Source: Ancylostoma caninum (lineage: Eukaryota; Nematoda; Chromadorea; Rhabditida; Ancylostomatidae). From it: a DNA stretch of 64,000 nt. The position numbers and the translations under genes are program-made. The stretch covers positions 248,001 to 312,000 of the forward strand of contig JBAJFG010000021.1 of NCBI GenBank assembly GCA_037903475.1, in the 5' to 3' direction. Below the pieces are notes generated by a model that was given only the letters and a program-made list of their open reading frames with translations, was not told the origin of the DNA and made no database searches. This document shows positions 46,261-59,214 of this stretch, piece by piece; the stretch's first letter is position 1; each line of letters starts with the position of its first letter.

Positions 46261-47050
46261 ATCGAACTCACACTCCGATCCCGACAGGTCGTGCAAGTAA
46301 AAAAAGCTCTGTCTACGCTCACTTGGTGGTGAAACTGAAATTTTAGAAATTTCTTACTGGAGAGGGAATCCGCAAGCTAATCAGATACAACCTAACCAGC
46401 TACTGATCGTAGTTACTGCTGGACTCTCATCTTCATTTCTCAACCTTCGTCTGTGGGATCATTTGAATCTGAGTGTGTCTAGCGAATTTCGTTAATTGTC
46501 AAGGCTACTAATGTTCAGCGTCAAATAAAATGAATGATAAGAAAGAAATAGTGAAATAAATGAATAACAAATAATTAAAATATGGTTGAATACGTTTTCG
46601 AGGCCATAGCAAGCTTGAAGGAACCCCTAACGAAATCAGACGTGGGAAGTCCGATGCAAACGGGGGTTTCACCTACCCTGGTTTATACACCCTAAATTCA
46701 ACGGATTCTCAGTTAACTGGATCGCTAGACTTGTTCGGGTTTCGAGATGATTTTTCTCTGACATTCTCATCCCGATGTAAAAACGTTAGCGATGAACTTC
46801 GATTGGGTTGGATCCATTGCGTCAATTTTGTCACTGTGTCACCACCACTGGAGCAGCAGAGCGTGTCAAGGCCTGTGTAGTAGCTGATTGTCAATATCTT
46901 GGGATTCAATGCTAGTGTTTGCTCGAGTGATTTATACAGCCGCTACGACAAACCTTAGAATACTTTCGAAATGTAATTTCATCTGCGCTTACAGCTGTAT
47001 CCATGATTTTAGCCTATCTTGTAGCCCATAATTTCTTTGCTTTAGTTTTT
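46261..47050. other. Intergenic, nothing recognised
   Basis: Short frames only; no exon, repeat end or RNA gene supported. Confidence 0.4.
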
Positions 47051-47872
47051 TTTATGTTGGACTTTTACCACGACTTTTACCAGCGAGCAAGATGGCAAAA
47101 AGTCTGGTTGTTACAAGTTTTTCCTCCTGAGTAATTGTCGGAAAGAAGATGAGACTTTGGCGCAAGGTGTATTCTGGACTGATGATAAACGTTCCCCTAT
47201 TTGGATTGTTCACGACCTCTGAACAGACAGCCAGCTTGCCAAGCAAAATGTGCAACACTCTTCAGAAAAGAGACCCGTCACAAGGTTGTTATTTCGTGGC
47301 GATGTAACGGTTTGAGAAAGAGTGAACACAAATGCGAGGACATCTCTGGATTTCTTGAACAAAATCGAGAAAAAGGAGGCAATTTTGGAGCAGTACGGGA
47401 TCGCTGGGAAAGTGCTCGTCCAACGAACACGCAAAAATGCCAGCACTATTCTTCAAAAAACGGGAAGTTCACGACGTCAAAACGTCATTGCCTACTTGGA
47501 AGAGGCGTTCTCTGGGATTCCTTGAGTAGAATCAATGGCCTTCCTGCACTCGAAACTTCAACACATTGGAACTCTCCATTAGGGGTTCCATGGAGGAAAT
47601 ACTGGAAAACAAGAATATCACTAACCCAGGACATGTGCAGTGCTAACTCTGTATTGCTGGTCACAATTTGGTGAAGACTACCTGCGGCTAGGGAGTTTCG
47701 TGATGGCAAGGTCAGAGACCTGTATTGAACCCAAGGAGGGCAACTCCTAAAATTTCTTGTGAGACTATTTTTCATGCGGTTGCGTAGCTGTTATAATGAA
47801 AAAATAAAATTATTGTAGCTAGAAAAGGAAAGATGACGTTTTGTGCGACGCCCATACTTTTCGGCCACCCTG
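47051..47872 (+). mobile_element. Tc1/mariner-type transposon relic with one end
   Basis: The right end reversed reads CAGGGTGGCCGAAAAGTATG and abuts TA at 47873-47874. Upstream lie frameshifted pieces suggestive of a transposase: a recognition-domain-like part (47322-47525: ILQKTGSSRRQNVIAYLEEA) and a C-terminal-like part around 47560-47700 (GSMEEILENKNI). No left end identified; the left boundary is approximate. Confidence 0.55.
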
Positions 47873-47874
47873 TA

Positions 47875-49265
47875 CATTTCACTATTCGGACTTTGTACAA
47901 ATTCATATACCGCACAGCCTGTCACGGCTCTACAGATTGCTCAATGTGACATGCCGTTCATGATAATCTTCATTGACCCGTTGAAGCTCAACATATACAC
48001 ACCATTCACAGTCACCCGTGAGTGGAAAATTCCTACTCGATGTCGAAGTCGAAGACTCCGACCACAGATCTGAGTTCGACTCACAAGTCTAATCACAGCC
48101 CGGTAGTCGGTTAACAACTGTACAACAACACGCACAATCCAGAGGGATACATAGAAATTTGTTCGAGTAAACGTAGAAAACAACTAGCGAGAAGGACGCG
48201 ATTCGTTGTGGCGAAGAAATGCCTTTGAGTACAGACGTGAAAAGGGTCTTCTGTACAGAAATTGGGACTTCTTAGGAGTTTTGCTGAGTGCTTGATTATG
48301 AAAATTCTCATAATAGCTCTTGGAGTTTAGGGAACATTGTTAGGGTTCCGAGACGGCCTTGATCAGACAGCTGAGGATGTGCTTCCTGCGGGTGAAGAGC
48401 TGTTCCTTTGATCAACTAAAAAGAGGAATTGAATTCATAAAATCAAAAGTGCAGTATATAATAATAGTCACAAATGAGGTTTTCTTCACAAAGATGAGAT
48501 TAGGGATTTAGTATTATGTTTGGGCTACGATGAAATGTGGCTTGTCCTGGTCTTCATCATATTTGCATCTCTACGTAGTCATTCAGAAATTTTCTTGTTG
48601 CCTTGCTTTCTTACATGGCTTAAATTTTCCACAGGAGCAAAGACCAATTGATTAAAAATAACCCTAGTTAATTCTTAGAACATACATAATAACGTACATT
48701 ACATTATTACGTTACATTATTTTGATTTGTTTGCAACTGGATGACAAGGCACTGAAGGTACGTACGTGTGGAAATAAACGCTAAAGGTGGACTGTTTCTC
48801 AAAGAAGCAGTGCTGTTGTAGGATTTCTTTCCAAAGAAAAGCCTTTCAAGCTCCCCCGGAGTCAGCTTCTCTTTTTCTAACTAATCAACCAACTACAGTA
48901 CCGGACCACACAACTACAAATTCTTCACAAATGTCCTTGCCTAAGGGGTCAGCGAGGTGTGGAATTTTTGAGGGTGCAACCCCCAACTTGGAACATACCT
49001 TTTAAGCACAATATCTTCGCATGAACGCCGCATCACATGCTTTACGGCAGCAGTGATGGACGATGCCGAGATCCGCATTTGGCCGGCGGCCGGTTTCAAG
49101 CTGGTCTGAAAAGTATAATATATGTTTGTACTTGAACAACACCTAATCTAAAGGATCTTCGGCTAGTTGGCCAGTTGGCCAGTGTGTAACTACATATTAA
49201 AAGTTGTGAGATTCTATTATTCAGTTTCTTTTCCTGCCTCAATTAGAACCCATACACTAGTTCAT
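47875..49265. other. Intergenic, nothing recognised
   Basis: Short open frames without domains. A small ACGTACATTACATTATTACG palindromic stretch near 48690 is the only structure noted. Confidence 0.4.
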
Positions 49266-49269
49266 AATA

Positions 49270-49330
49270 TTAGGTTATCGCAGAAGTTCATGAGTTTTAT
49301 TTTCGAATTGATTAGTTTTTCTCTAGTTTC
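49270..49330 (+). repeat. Solo mariner-like terminal repeat
   Basis: TTAGGTTATCGCAGAAGTTC preceded by TA resembles the left ends of the mariner-like elements at 11132 and 62374. No partner end was found nearby. Confidence 0.4.
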
Positions 49331-52300
49331 CATTTTGGTACCAGGGATATATATTCATTCGAAAGCGCTCGTCCTCTTCCATAAGATAGCTGTGATGGTT
49401 TTTTGAGTACTTCAGCCCCTCCCGCATTCCGGTCATTGGAAATGGACATCCAAAGTGCAGAAAAGACCTGGTTTTCGACCTCTCTCCTATTTCGCCCACG
49501 CCATGGTCAAAAGCAAGCGATTCGAATCAGAACTTCTTCGCCCTGTACGGGCAGTGCAGTACAAGAAGTTGCTGATAGTACCACTCAAAATTAACTCGGA
49601 CTGCCTTCAGATGGCCCTGAAAAGACCGGATGGGTGGAGCACAAGTCCAGGGACGGGGCTTACTTGTGGTGGAGGAGCTGCTCCGGCCATCCCTCACATA
49701 TATCGACCGTTCCCATCGATTACTGATCCCTTGCTTCAATCTTCCGAATTTGAGGAAAAAAAGGCTTGTTAGGCAACCTATTATGAGGCCTGCGTAACAA
49801 ATGCGATGAAGAAGCTAGAGTACATTATGAGGCATCAACTGTAAGAGCACACGCCATTTCAAAGGCTTTGGTATCCCTGCCCTTCGCTAGACGTCCTGAT
49901 TAACACGAATCTCTCAAATCCAAATCCTCACAAGCAATCACAGCAAAGCGCAGTACGTAGTGCGTCTGACTAAGAGAGATGATCTAACTCTTAATGTTCT
50001 TTGCAGTTACGTAGAAGCAGAGGGGAAGTCAACGTTTTATGCTTTTTGCCATCGTGCGAAAGCTAGAGCAGATTTCTGACTTTTTAACGTTGAGAATTCG
50101 TTTGCACTGGTATAAATGCGAAGCTTCTCGCTATATCTTAATGTTGATGCTTCTCAATTACTAGTTTTCGCAATAGAAAATATGTAGCTGACAATGTTTC
50201 TGTCACTGTTCACCGTTCGGGAAATACAGCTAAATATGGTATTGGTGTAGTTCTTGTAGAAAGAGCTGCTTTTGAATGCTTTAACAACATTGCTCCATTT
50301 ATATTCTTTGCATTTATTTACTTACAATTGCTAGCAGTACGAGTGCTACAATGCTGCCAATTTTACCAGTATTTTAGTCCATATGCACAACGTAACACTG
50401 ATCACTATCAGAGGTGGACTTTAGCGAAGTAGCGGGGAGGGAGAAGGGGAAAATGAATCAAAATAGCCAACACAAAATTTTTTATCTGTGCTGTGAAATT
50501 TCAAATGTTTGGCGGACCTTTATCAGCTCTTTTTTATTCTTTATTTTCATCAGTATTTTCAAAATACTTGTGTTCGGTTATTCAAGTTCAAAATTAGTTT
50601 CTCATTAGCTCTGAGTTGCGACCGCTCGGAAAGGCAAAGCCGGTTGAGACTCCTCTTTCGCTCACACCCGCCACTGCCCACCATGTATACAGCTTCTCAT
50701 CTGCGGCTAAGAGGAAAGCTTAAAGTTGGCGCCAGGATAATTTATCTAAAACCAAGGTGAGGGTTAATATTAAAATTTGAGGGCAGATCCCAGCTCCTCT
50801 TGATTTTGAATCATTTTAACAGATTCTGGGGTTGCGAGCTGCTCAACGCCTTGCAAACATGTAGATGAAATGGTCCGGAATGGCCAGTAAATCATCGGAG
50901 TTCCAACTCATTGCTGCTCGTAACAGTAGCCTGGACTTCATGTATGTACCAAACGCGTGCTACCATATTAAAAGATACGCTCCAGCTATAGCTCATTCGT
51001 GATGAGACATCGGTCATGTGTAACAGACGCCGACAACTCCGCCTATTCTCCCTAAAAATTGCCTTAATACAGTACGTAAAGTATAGATGTACTCCGAAAA
51101 TTTCGATTTCAAGGTGAATTTTGCCAGAAGCTTTGGCAACCATTCAATTCTGAGTGTATGAAAATCTTAGTTCATAAAATTTATGTCAGTCAGAATCTTT
51201 TACAAATCCACCAATAACCCTCAAATGACGGCGAAATTGTTCGGTTGTCCTACGTCTGCCGATAGTTGCAGCATGCCCAGTATGTAGTTATCTGAAGCTC
51301 TTCAGCTCCAAAGTGCTGCAACCCGAGTGACATTCAGTGGGCAACACTTTCCACAACTTACCAGACTAGCGAGACGGGAATTTCCTTTCGAGTAGGGTGC
51401 AATTTGTATTTTAATTTGAAATTCTAAAGGTTCGTCTATAATTATGATACGGTCCAATTGGGAGACAAGTACCAATTATAGCCTTTTTCGCAACGTTTGT
51501 AAGTGAAACTATGTACGTGAGCCAGGACTTCCGCACACGCTGAATCCAATGGTAGTTCAGGCTTCTGTCGAAAGTCAGTATGACGTTGAGATATCGTTAT
51601 TTTGAGGGTTTGTCTATAACTATGATACGCACTGTAGTGTGGGTTTCCAATAATTTTGCGGCTATCCAGGTACACATCGAATCTCGACAGCCCACGCGCT
51701 TTCCATTGCTATAAGAATCTTGAAAAAGATTTCTGGGATGGGACTCTGTTTTCAAAAATCCCCATGTTCAATTATTGAGCGTCAACAAATTTTGCAATTC
51801 CACTCCAGTTTCCAGAAGGAAAGAAGTGAACCAAGTATTTAAGTTAATTTCAATGTGAACATTTGATAGTCAAACATCTACTACACAAGCGCATGTAAAG
51901 ATCAGCAATTGGGTGGTTGTGCAGGCAATTTTATGTTGCTCAGATTATGCTGCGATTGCCACCACTTTTTCGACTATTGCCTCATGGTCACCACACGGAT
52001 ATTTTAACAAGTAAGATGTCATTAAATGAGTGCAAATATTTGTCATAAGTAGTGTGCAGATCCCAGATCCGGCTGCAAGCAACAATCTTCTGTACTTTTT
52101 TGGGCACCATCAGCAGATATTTTTGTAGAAGCCAAATCCTCAGAAGCAATCATAGAAGAGCATCTGGGATGTGCAAAAATTCGTTGGATTTATCAGAAAT
52201 TAAAGCTCTAATGAAAAAGGTCCATTAGAAATTAGACCGCAGTCTGTCGCATATTGTGAGCGCTAAGTGCAATCTATTTTTTGGCGGTGCCAAGCAGTGC

Positions 52301-52921
52301 CGAATCTGAGGGAGATTACAGCTTGGACTATGCAGCTTACGAGCACAAGAAATCCCTATAAGGTGGATCTGCATTTAATATCTATGTCTCATTCATCAAC
52401 CATTCAATCATTCACTTATTTGTTTCGCTAACACTGATCTGCTAAATGCACCTCATTTTTTGGATGTGCCGAGCAGTGCCATTCCTCAGGAAGATTTTAG
52501 CTTAGATTTTCCAGCGTTCGCATTAGGAATCTCCATACGATAGATTTGCAGCTATCATTTTTCTGGATTTCGTCATCCACATATCTATTAGATATTGGTT
52601 CCGTTAACATCGCCGACGTTAAATTTTCTCACAAGGAGGAGCGAAAGGAGCTCATATACAATCATCGTAGATTAAATCTGAGCTCTCACAGCTTTGTACG
52701 ACCCTCGTGAATTTTGGCTATGATTAGCGAAAAACATTGAAATTTACAACAAATAATGCAGCAATGGGGTTAGTGCTGAGACTTAGAACCTATAGCGAGA
52801 AGCCCCTAGAGGATTTCTCAAACAGCGTTCCTTGGAAAACAGACGCGTGCTGGCTGCTCATTTGCTCTCCTTGAGAGCTTCTATTTTCTATGTACTGTCG
52901 CAACTCACTGCACTGCCCGAA
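49331..52921. other. Intergenic with one protein-like frame
   Basis: The plus frame 49455-49772 includes RPLSYFAHAMVKSKRFESEL, VQYKKLLIVPLKINSD and a Gly/Ala segment. It looks exon-like but no family is recognised and no splice partner found. The rest has only short frames. Confidence 0.3.
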
Positions 52922-52980
52922 AATTTTGAGAAGCCTTTTCTATTTCTATTGGACAGAAATAGAAACTGCTTCTCAAAATT
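52922..52980. repeat. Imperfect 26-28-bp hairpin
   Basis: AATTTTGAGAAGC..TTTCTATTTCT on the left pairs with AGAAATAGAAACTGCTTCTC on the right around a short loop (ATTGGAC), with two or three mismatches. The size suits a small foldback or a precursor-miRNA-like stem; no further support for a miRNA. Confidence 0.6.
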
Positions 52981-53394
52981 CATAAGCTTAGAGGCTTGCG
53001 CCTACGGCTCACCATAGGGGATGTTGGGAGTTTCATGATCAAAAGAATTGCTAAGGGAGACGCCCTGTTTCTGAGATGTACGCGAAAGGCAATTTGCATT
53101 CCGAAGTTGAGATGCAGTTTCTGGAAAAACTCGCGCCTTGAATCTCGACGATTCTGGTGCGTACTGCTAATTTCAAAAATCTTGAGCACCATACGTAATC
53201 TCAGTTCTATTCTTAGCTGGATGTGATAAGCACCGCCGAGATGTCTGCTGTGGAGAATATGCGTATAATAAAAAGCTGATTGTATAGCCACATTTGACTT
53301 ATAGTTTAAGTGCAATTTTCGGAATACGTGACACGTCGATGATAATGTCAAACTTCTCTTGTATCTATCTTAATCGATCTCAGTGTATGTTATG

Positions 53395-54280
53395 CACCAG
53401 TCTTGCATTCGATATGGAGACGCATGTGTTCTGCATAGATACGCATGGGTTTTGCGTGAGAATGCATGGGTTTCACATGGATTTAACCATTGCTGGTATA
53501 GAAACATTGACTTTAAAAAAGCCTCGTTTTGCGCGAGCACACGTGTCTCAATCGTCGGATTTGCACCTTTCAATCTCTTGCAAAACACAGGTCCTAGATT
53601 TCGTGGGATATACAAGCTTTTCTTGTACTCAAATTTCATTTAGAACTAAACAATCTCTAGCGATTTATTTTTGCACATCAGTTTTGAAATTGCAAACCTA
53701 GAAAAAAGCTCATGAAAATTAGGAATCATGTATTGCATGAGATTGAAAGATGGAAATCCCACGATCAAGACATGTGTATGCGTGCAAAACACGGTCATTT
53801 TAAATCAAAAGATCCATACCAGTAATACATAGCCAAACCCATGCAAAACCCGTGCTTACCAGTGGCGGACGCAGGAGGGGAGGGAGGTAAGGCGGCCCCC
53901 GCTCACCGAGAATGGGTCGCAAAATTTTTGAAATTGCTTCACAATATAGGTAAAAATCTTGCTTTGGTTTGTTTTTGATTGTTCATTCTTATTATTTTTG
54001 AAATAATTTTTAGTAATTATTTATTTTCATAAAAATATTTTCCTTAATTTTAATTTCCATCTGGGTTCCCAAACCGGGAAGACCCCGCTCCCCTCCCCCC
54101 TCCCCCGCCCACTTTCTGCATTCGACACTGATGTTACCCATGCAATACTCATGCACATCTATGCAGAACTTATGCGTCTCCGAAACCGATGCTAATTCGG
54201 TGCAAGACCCACCAAAAAGGCGATTTTCTCAATCTCATGCAGAATTCATGCATACCGATACAAAACATGGATTCTAGGTT
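53395..54280. mobile_element. Foldback element with ATGCA-rich arms, interrupted by a MITE
   Basis: Left arm about 53395-53600 and right arm about 53735-54280 (minus the nested MITE) are inverted copies: GTTCTGCATAGAT, TGCATGGG, CGTTTTGC and TTTCAATCTC occur in the left arm and reversed in the right. The right arm carries the 271-bp MITE at 53860-54130. The same arm sequence recurs alone at 41560-41825. Confidence 0.75.
53860..54130 (-). mobile_element. MITE with CAGTGGCGGACGCAG ends, copy 3, nested
   Basis: It starts CAGTGGCGGACGCAG and ends CTGCATTCGACACTG (imperfect inverse). The interior matches copies 1 and 2 (GAATGGGTCG, GGTTCCCAAA, GAAGACCCCGC). Flanks GTGCTTAC and GATGTTAC could be an imperfect 8-bp target duplication, which would fit hAT-type insertion. 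It splits the right arm of the foldback element. Confidence 0.8.
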
Positions 54281-54284
54281 ATAC

Positions 54285-56307
54285 TTCTAACATCATTTTA
54301 TCAGCTTCGGCACTGTATTACTGTTCGACCAATGTCGAAAGAAGTTTATGTAATCTGGTATTGGAGGCCAGTTTCCATCGATTCCGGCTAATGGTGAAAA
54401 AATGAACTATGCCGAAAGCAATAATGGTGATGATCAAAAAGGAATCAGCATTTTAACTTGAGAAATGTGCGCCTCTGACGTAAAACAAACAATAAAATTG
54501 TACTGGTAGTAAAATGCATTGAAGAAAAAGTACTTGAGTACACATTTAATAATAGCTGGAGCTAATTAGGGATCTACGATGCTAATGTCAGCGTTGGTTT
54601 GTATTTTCTTATCGCTTACGTGAGCCTTATGCGTAACATAATTTTTTCAATATTTTCAAATTTTTGCATGCCTCATTTGTAGTCTATATTTTTATCCCAC
54701 AAAAGAAAAAATGATCAGAAAAGAAGAGGTGTCATTATAAATAAGCATGAGTATAGAGCAAGACAAACAAGAAACGCTTGTGCGGCTTAGCCCTCTCATG
54801 TTATGCAGATCCTACTGTAAAACGAAGATGTCTTAGCTACAGTGGTCGCGTTGCAACATTGAATTTGAAGAAGTGTCGTGTGGGCCGGCTTGCGCGCATA
54901 TTTCGAATTCTCCTCGAGACGAGATTAGTCGAGGAGCCGAGTGGGCCAAGAGCTCTCCTTGTTACGCCAACCAACCAAAGGTCACACAGTTCAGAGCCAT
55001 AATTAGCTGCTTGGGTAGCTCTCAACAATGCCTTGCAAACGCCCACAACCACTCACGACTACGTTCGAAAACGCATCCAGCAATCTGGCGAGACGGTAAG
55101 GGAACTTTGGGGGGGGGGGGTCCAAAGACAGACAGCTCTTGCAGTTTGCTGAGGAAAAGAAGACGAAAACTCATCTAAGATGAAGCAGTGAGTGATTGAG
55201 AAGAATGATACAGAGAACACAGCAGTAATATATTCCTAAGGTTTCCACACCACACGGTTTCAGGGCTTGAGCTAGACCGAAAGATCAACAAGTTACTACT
55301 ATCGTTTTCACAAACATTACGTACTAGATGCAGTGCCAAGGGTTAAGATTAATAGCGAAGGATTACCGTAGGTTTCACATCCAAAGTGATAAAAAAATGC
55401 GATTACATGTCTGATAAACTATTGTTTCTGCATCTTCATCTAAGACAACTACGATTCTTGAAACGGTGATATGGTTGTGTCGTCGCGGAGTGCAGCGAAA
55501 CAGCACGAAGAACGAAAGCAAACGGAAAAAGCACCATTTCTCAGCACAATCGTAAATTTCTGATTTGTTCCACCCAATCGCTAATAGGTCATTCAAAATT
55601 CCGGTAGTAGGGAGAACATGATTTTTCTGCAACAATGTTTTCAGAGGTAATTTCATTTGCTTCAAATCGAAGTTGAGACATTTGGAACGGAGCGGTGAGT
55701 ATTCGCTGGTCTCTATTTCTCTTTTAGTGAAGAATCAAGCAACATAAACACCCTAAATTAATGTTTTCTCGACAGTCCTTCCAGCCAATTTTCCTAAAGA
55801 ATGGGTGAATGCTTCCCGGCGGTAAAATTGAGGCTTCCACTAACGTCTCTCGTTAGTTATCTTCTTACTTATTACTTATTTATTTATGTACACATTAGTA
55901 CGCTATACAATTATTAATCACGAGCACAAAGAAGTAAATGAGAAGTTCTCTTGACATGGTGAAAAGTCCGAACATATTTCAAGATACATCCCTGGTGCAT
56001 AAGGTATGAGTGGCAGTACTTCTGTGAACTTTTTCTCATGTGATTTTCTCTCGAAAATGATTTACAAAAAAAGCCGTTTTTAAGGAAGTGGTTCGTTGTG
56101 CTATAATCGCAGTAGTAGTAGGAGTAGGAGTTTGACTCGCATTTCCAGGAATGGTCCTGGCAGCAATGTATCCCTCACAAAGAAAGTCTACAGCTCTTTT
56201 ACGGTTCCAAGGAAAAACTTCTTCCGATGGACAGCGATCAAATTCTAGGATATCAGTGAGCCCACTAGCCCGAACTTTGTGATATATGCCCTCAAAACTC
56301 CTCATAC
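54285..56307. other. Intergenic or intron downstream of the insulin-like exons
   Basis: I looked here on the minus strand for an A-chain exon (adjacent cysteines, three residues, Cys, eight residues, Cys) and found none. A G run (about 55107-55118) and a TTTA tract (about 55866-55886) are present. The minus frames 55375-55665 and 56036-56305 have no recognised domain. Confidence 0.4.
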
Positions 56308-56667
56308 AAATGAATTTCTTTGCCCTGGATTTTGTTTGTTTCCTTCCTCGTGCATGCTTCGATATAGACTGTTGGACTTTTCAGGTCCTCCTGCATAAGG
56401 AGTGTTAGGATCAAGGGGTCAATTAAGTAGCAATAACCATCTCCCTCAATACCTTTTTTTCGTAGAGGAACCGATAAGGTCTATCTTGCTTGCTTAGAAC
56501 GGTGAAAAAGATGAAATACCTGCCGATGGAGAGTGGACGGCTCCACAGAGATCAAGTAACGCTTTGGTGAGCCTCTTTCCGCAGTACCGCGTCTGCGGCG
56601 ACGAACGGACGACGGTGGAGGAGAGAAGGAGCACGTACAGCAAGACTGACCAGCGGTGATGCGACAT
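56308..56667 (-). CDS. Insulin-like peptide: signal peptide, B chain and possible C-peptide exon; A chain not found
   Basis: Exon 1 (56667-56520) starts MSHHRWSVLLYVLLLSSTVV, a signal peptide, and continues RYCGKRLTKALLDLCG (Cys at residues 29 and 41). CGxxLxxALxxxCG with eleven residues between the cysteines is the insulin B-chain signature. The exon ends in phase 1 at a GTATTT donor. A candidate second exon (56390-56308) follows a TATGCAG acceptor in the right phase and encodes a hydrophilic C-peptide-like stretch (PEKSNSLYRSMHEEG). The A chain was not found, so the gene is incomplete here, or has a distant last exon. By family it would be a secreted ligand of the nematode insulin/IGF receptor. 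An overlapping 141-codon frame on the same strand is a shadow. Exon 1 is firm; exon 2 tentative. Confidence 0.7.
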
Positions 56668-59200
56668 CCCTCGCTCTCTTCCTCACACCGTCTCTGATTT
56701 TCGCACAATTCGCAGAGCTTCTCTGTGGGCGTGGTCGAGTGGGCGTGGCCATCTCATGCAAAGAGACATAGCTGGAATGTCCGGGTGGAGAAAAACTACC
56801 TGCTAAGCAATCAAGAGAAGCTAGAGAACTTTCTGAGACTGTAGAGTTAGAAATGCATAAAAGTGCATTGATAACCACTTGTGAGGCCACAACAGACATT
56901 GGTTCATCCTGCTTTCCCACTGCTCGCTCCTCATGGACAACGACTGTTCGCCCAGTATCTTTTGTCCAGTGTATCAAAATTGAACCATACTAATAAAACA
57001 ATTCAAATTATTCCTCCGAATGGCTTTTCGATTACCACTGGAGTTCGGTTTGATGAAAGCGGTAGAATGCCTTAATTTTGATAATTTCCTGCTATCTCCC
57101 GACAAGGTCAGCCATCCTTTAGTCACTAGGGACAAACAGACACTGACCATCAAGAGAGAACAGCCAAGACATTACCCAGTAAATTGACCTGGGATTTTGG
57201 AGCTTCAGTATTGACATGTACACCTAAGAAATCCAATCAGGCCTAGAGATGAGTGAAGCCTTCCGTAGAAATTATGGCCACACTAATAGGCTTTTGATGT
57301 TTCGTTTCTGTTCTTCTAGTTTATCTGGATTATACGTAGGAACAACGCTTTGAATTACTGTCTGGAACCAGTGACTAAACAATGCTGAGAATGACGTAGT
57401 CTATCTCGATTATGCATGGAAGCTGCAACAGTTTCATGCTAAAGCACTTCTACTTCATTTGTTGGGGACAAACAGAATCAAGCTGTTATAACACCCAATA
57501 GTGCAGCCACATACTTTGAAAGGAGTAAGTGGAGAGATCCTTCTATAGAAGTGTCAGCATTTTCAACATTTTCAACAACATGCTTTCAAGCTACACATTA
57601 TTTCATGAAAGAACTATGGTATGCAAAAATAATCCATGGGCTGTGAACCACAGTTGAATAGTGAATTCCAAAAACTGCCTACTGAAGCAGATAGGGAAAA
57701 CCTTGGACTTAGTCATCGCTCTGACCGAGTTGGCATGAGCCTAAATGGTAGTACTTACGCTTCTGACCTTTGAGCTTGGACCCCGTCCAGCATGCGGAGT
57801 TTTTGTGAGAGCGACGGCGCGTATGTGCACGATAAACTGTAATGCTATGATCTCGCAGTAGATAACGCTGTAGGTTTAAGTATTGTACTGTCAAAAGAAT
57901 GGCTTGTTTTTTAGAACATATCTATCTTCATTGCGCCTTCGACAGTTGGGCAGAGAAATTATCGAGAGAAATCCTGGGACTACTACTCTCATGCAATTTG
58001 GACGTTCAATATTTTTACGATTTCATTCTACAGTATTTTGCTTCACTGTTGTACTCAAAACATGTGATGACGCGTGCTGATTAACGGCTAATGATTAACA
58101 AGACATCCCAGGGGGTCACCACCTTTTAATGCGGGACTACGACCTTTCGCCAAAGTACAGATCTGTACTGACGCCTAGCTCATTAGTTCGTTTCGAAGAA
58201 CTTCAAATCATGAAGACAAACCTGACGTGTAGGGACTGTAGGACTACGACCTTTTGCTAGAGTACAGTTCTGTAGCGATAATACGTGGTCCGCTTGGGCC
58301 TGTAATCCCTCGGCGAGAACTGCGATAACCCATTTCAACTACGCAATCGCTGCACATTGAAACAACGACAGCTTATCAGCAGTTTCCGCAATCGCCCTCG
58401 CTGTTTATATCAGGAATCACACACACACGGACCCAAGCACAACAGGCTCTCCCTCCAGTGCTATGGATGCGCCTCTCATTTTATGAGCAGAATTCTCTGG
58501 GCACTTGTTTACTGTTAGTTCACGTCGGAACTTAAGGGCTCGGCGATTATGTCACCGTTCGCAGTCGGACAAACAGCCTTCACTGATCCGACCAGACGCC
58601 GCATTCGGCACTAATATGAGCAAAAGGGAATTTTGGAGACAGTTCCTTCCCACAGTACAGTTCTGTTCACAAAGAAGCTCTGTTCGTTTGTTGGGACTGA
58701 ACAGTCATGCGACATTTCGTTTCACACAAATTATGTCCACACAGTTTTGTTTTCTTTGTAACATGCCCCATACAATAACTCTCCTAATTCTCACCTTTAA
58801 ACCTATCAACCGTCGGAATCCTTTGCAGTGAATGAAACTAAGTTCTGAACCGATCAGAGGCAGAATCTCTAGCTTCTGATCCTGAAATTCTACGCAGGAA
58901 TTCTGCTTGAATTCACACTTGTCCAAATGGTACTGCACCTGCAGCACATCCTGCGACATTTTCGAAAAAAACGACAAAATTTTTCACTAATTTGAACTCA
59001 GCTAAATTCTTTACACTTGGAATCGTGAGCTAAAAACTCTTCAATGATCTTTTCAAGATTGAGTCTGGTCAACTTCCGAGGATTTTGATGGTTTCCGACG
59101 AATTTTCGAATAAGAATTAGAAGCGATATACAGTGGAGAATAGGTAAATTTTCAGAATTTTCTTCACAGTTGTAGAAGTTATCAAAATGCCACACCATTC
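56668..59200. other. Intergenic, nothing recognised except a short direct repeat
   Basis: GGACTACGACCTTTCGCCA and AGTACAGATCTGTAC near 58132-58170 recur as GGACTACGACCTTTTGCTA and AGTACAGTTCTGTA near 58241-58275, a 110-bp-spaced duplication. No exon recognised. Confidence 0.4.
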
Positions 59201-59214
59201 CGCGCAATTTCCGA

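Noticed and set aside
51290..51360. Minus-strand segment resembling an insulin A chain (ECHSGCSTLELKSF)
   Set aside because: Two of the four expected cysteines are absent, there is no good acceptor in phase, and it is 5 kb from the B-chain exon; likely chance.
56090..56180. Minus-strand frame with CCQDHSWKC...C as possible A chain
   Set aside because: Cysteine spacing (CC-x6-C-x9-C) does not fit insulin A chains (CC-x3-C-x8-C), and a stop lies just upstream.
56552..56977. 141-codon minus-strand frame
   Set aside because: It overlaps the insulin-like exon in another frame and has no recognisable domain; the shorter frame has a signal peptide and B-chain signature.
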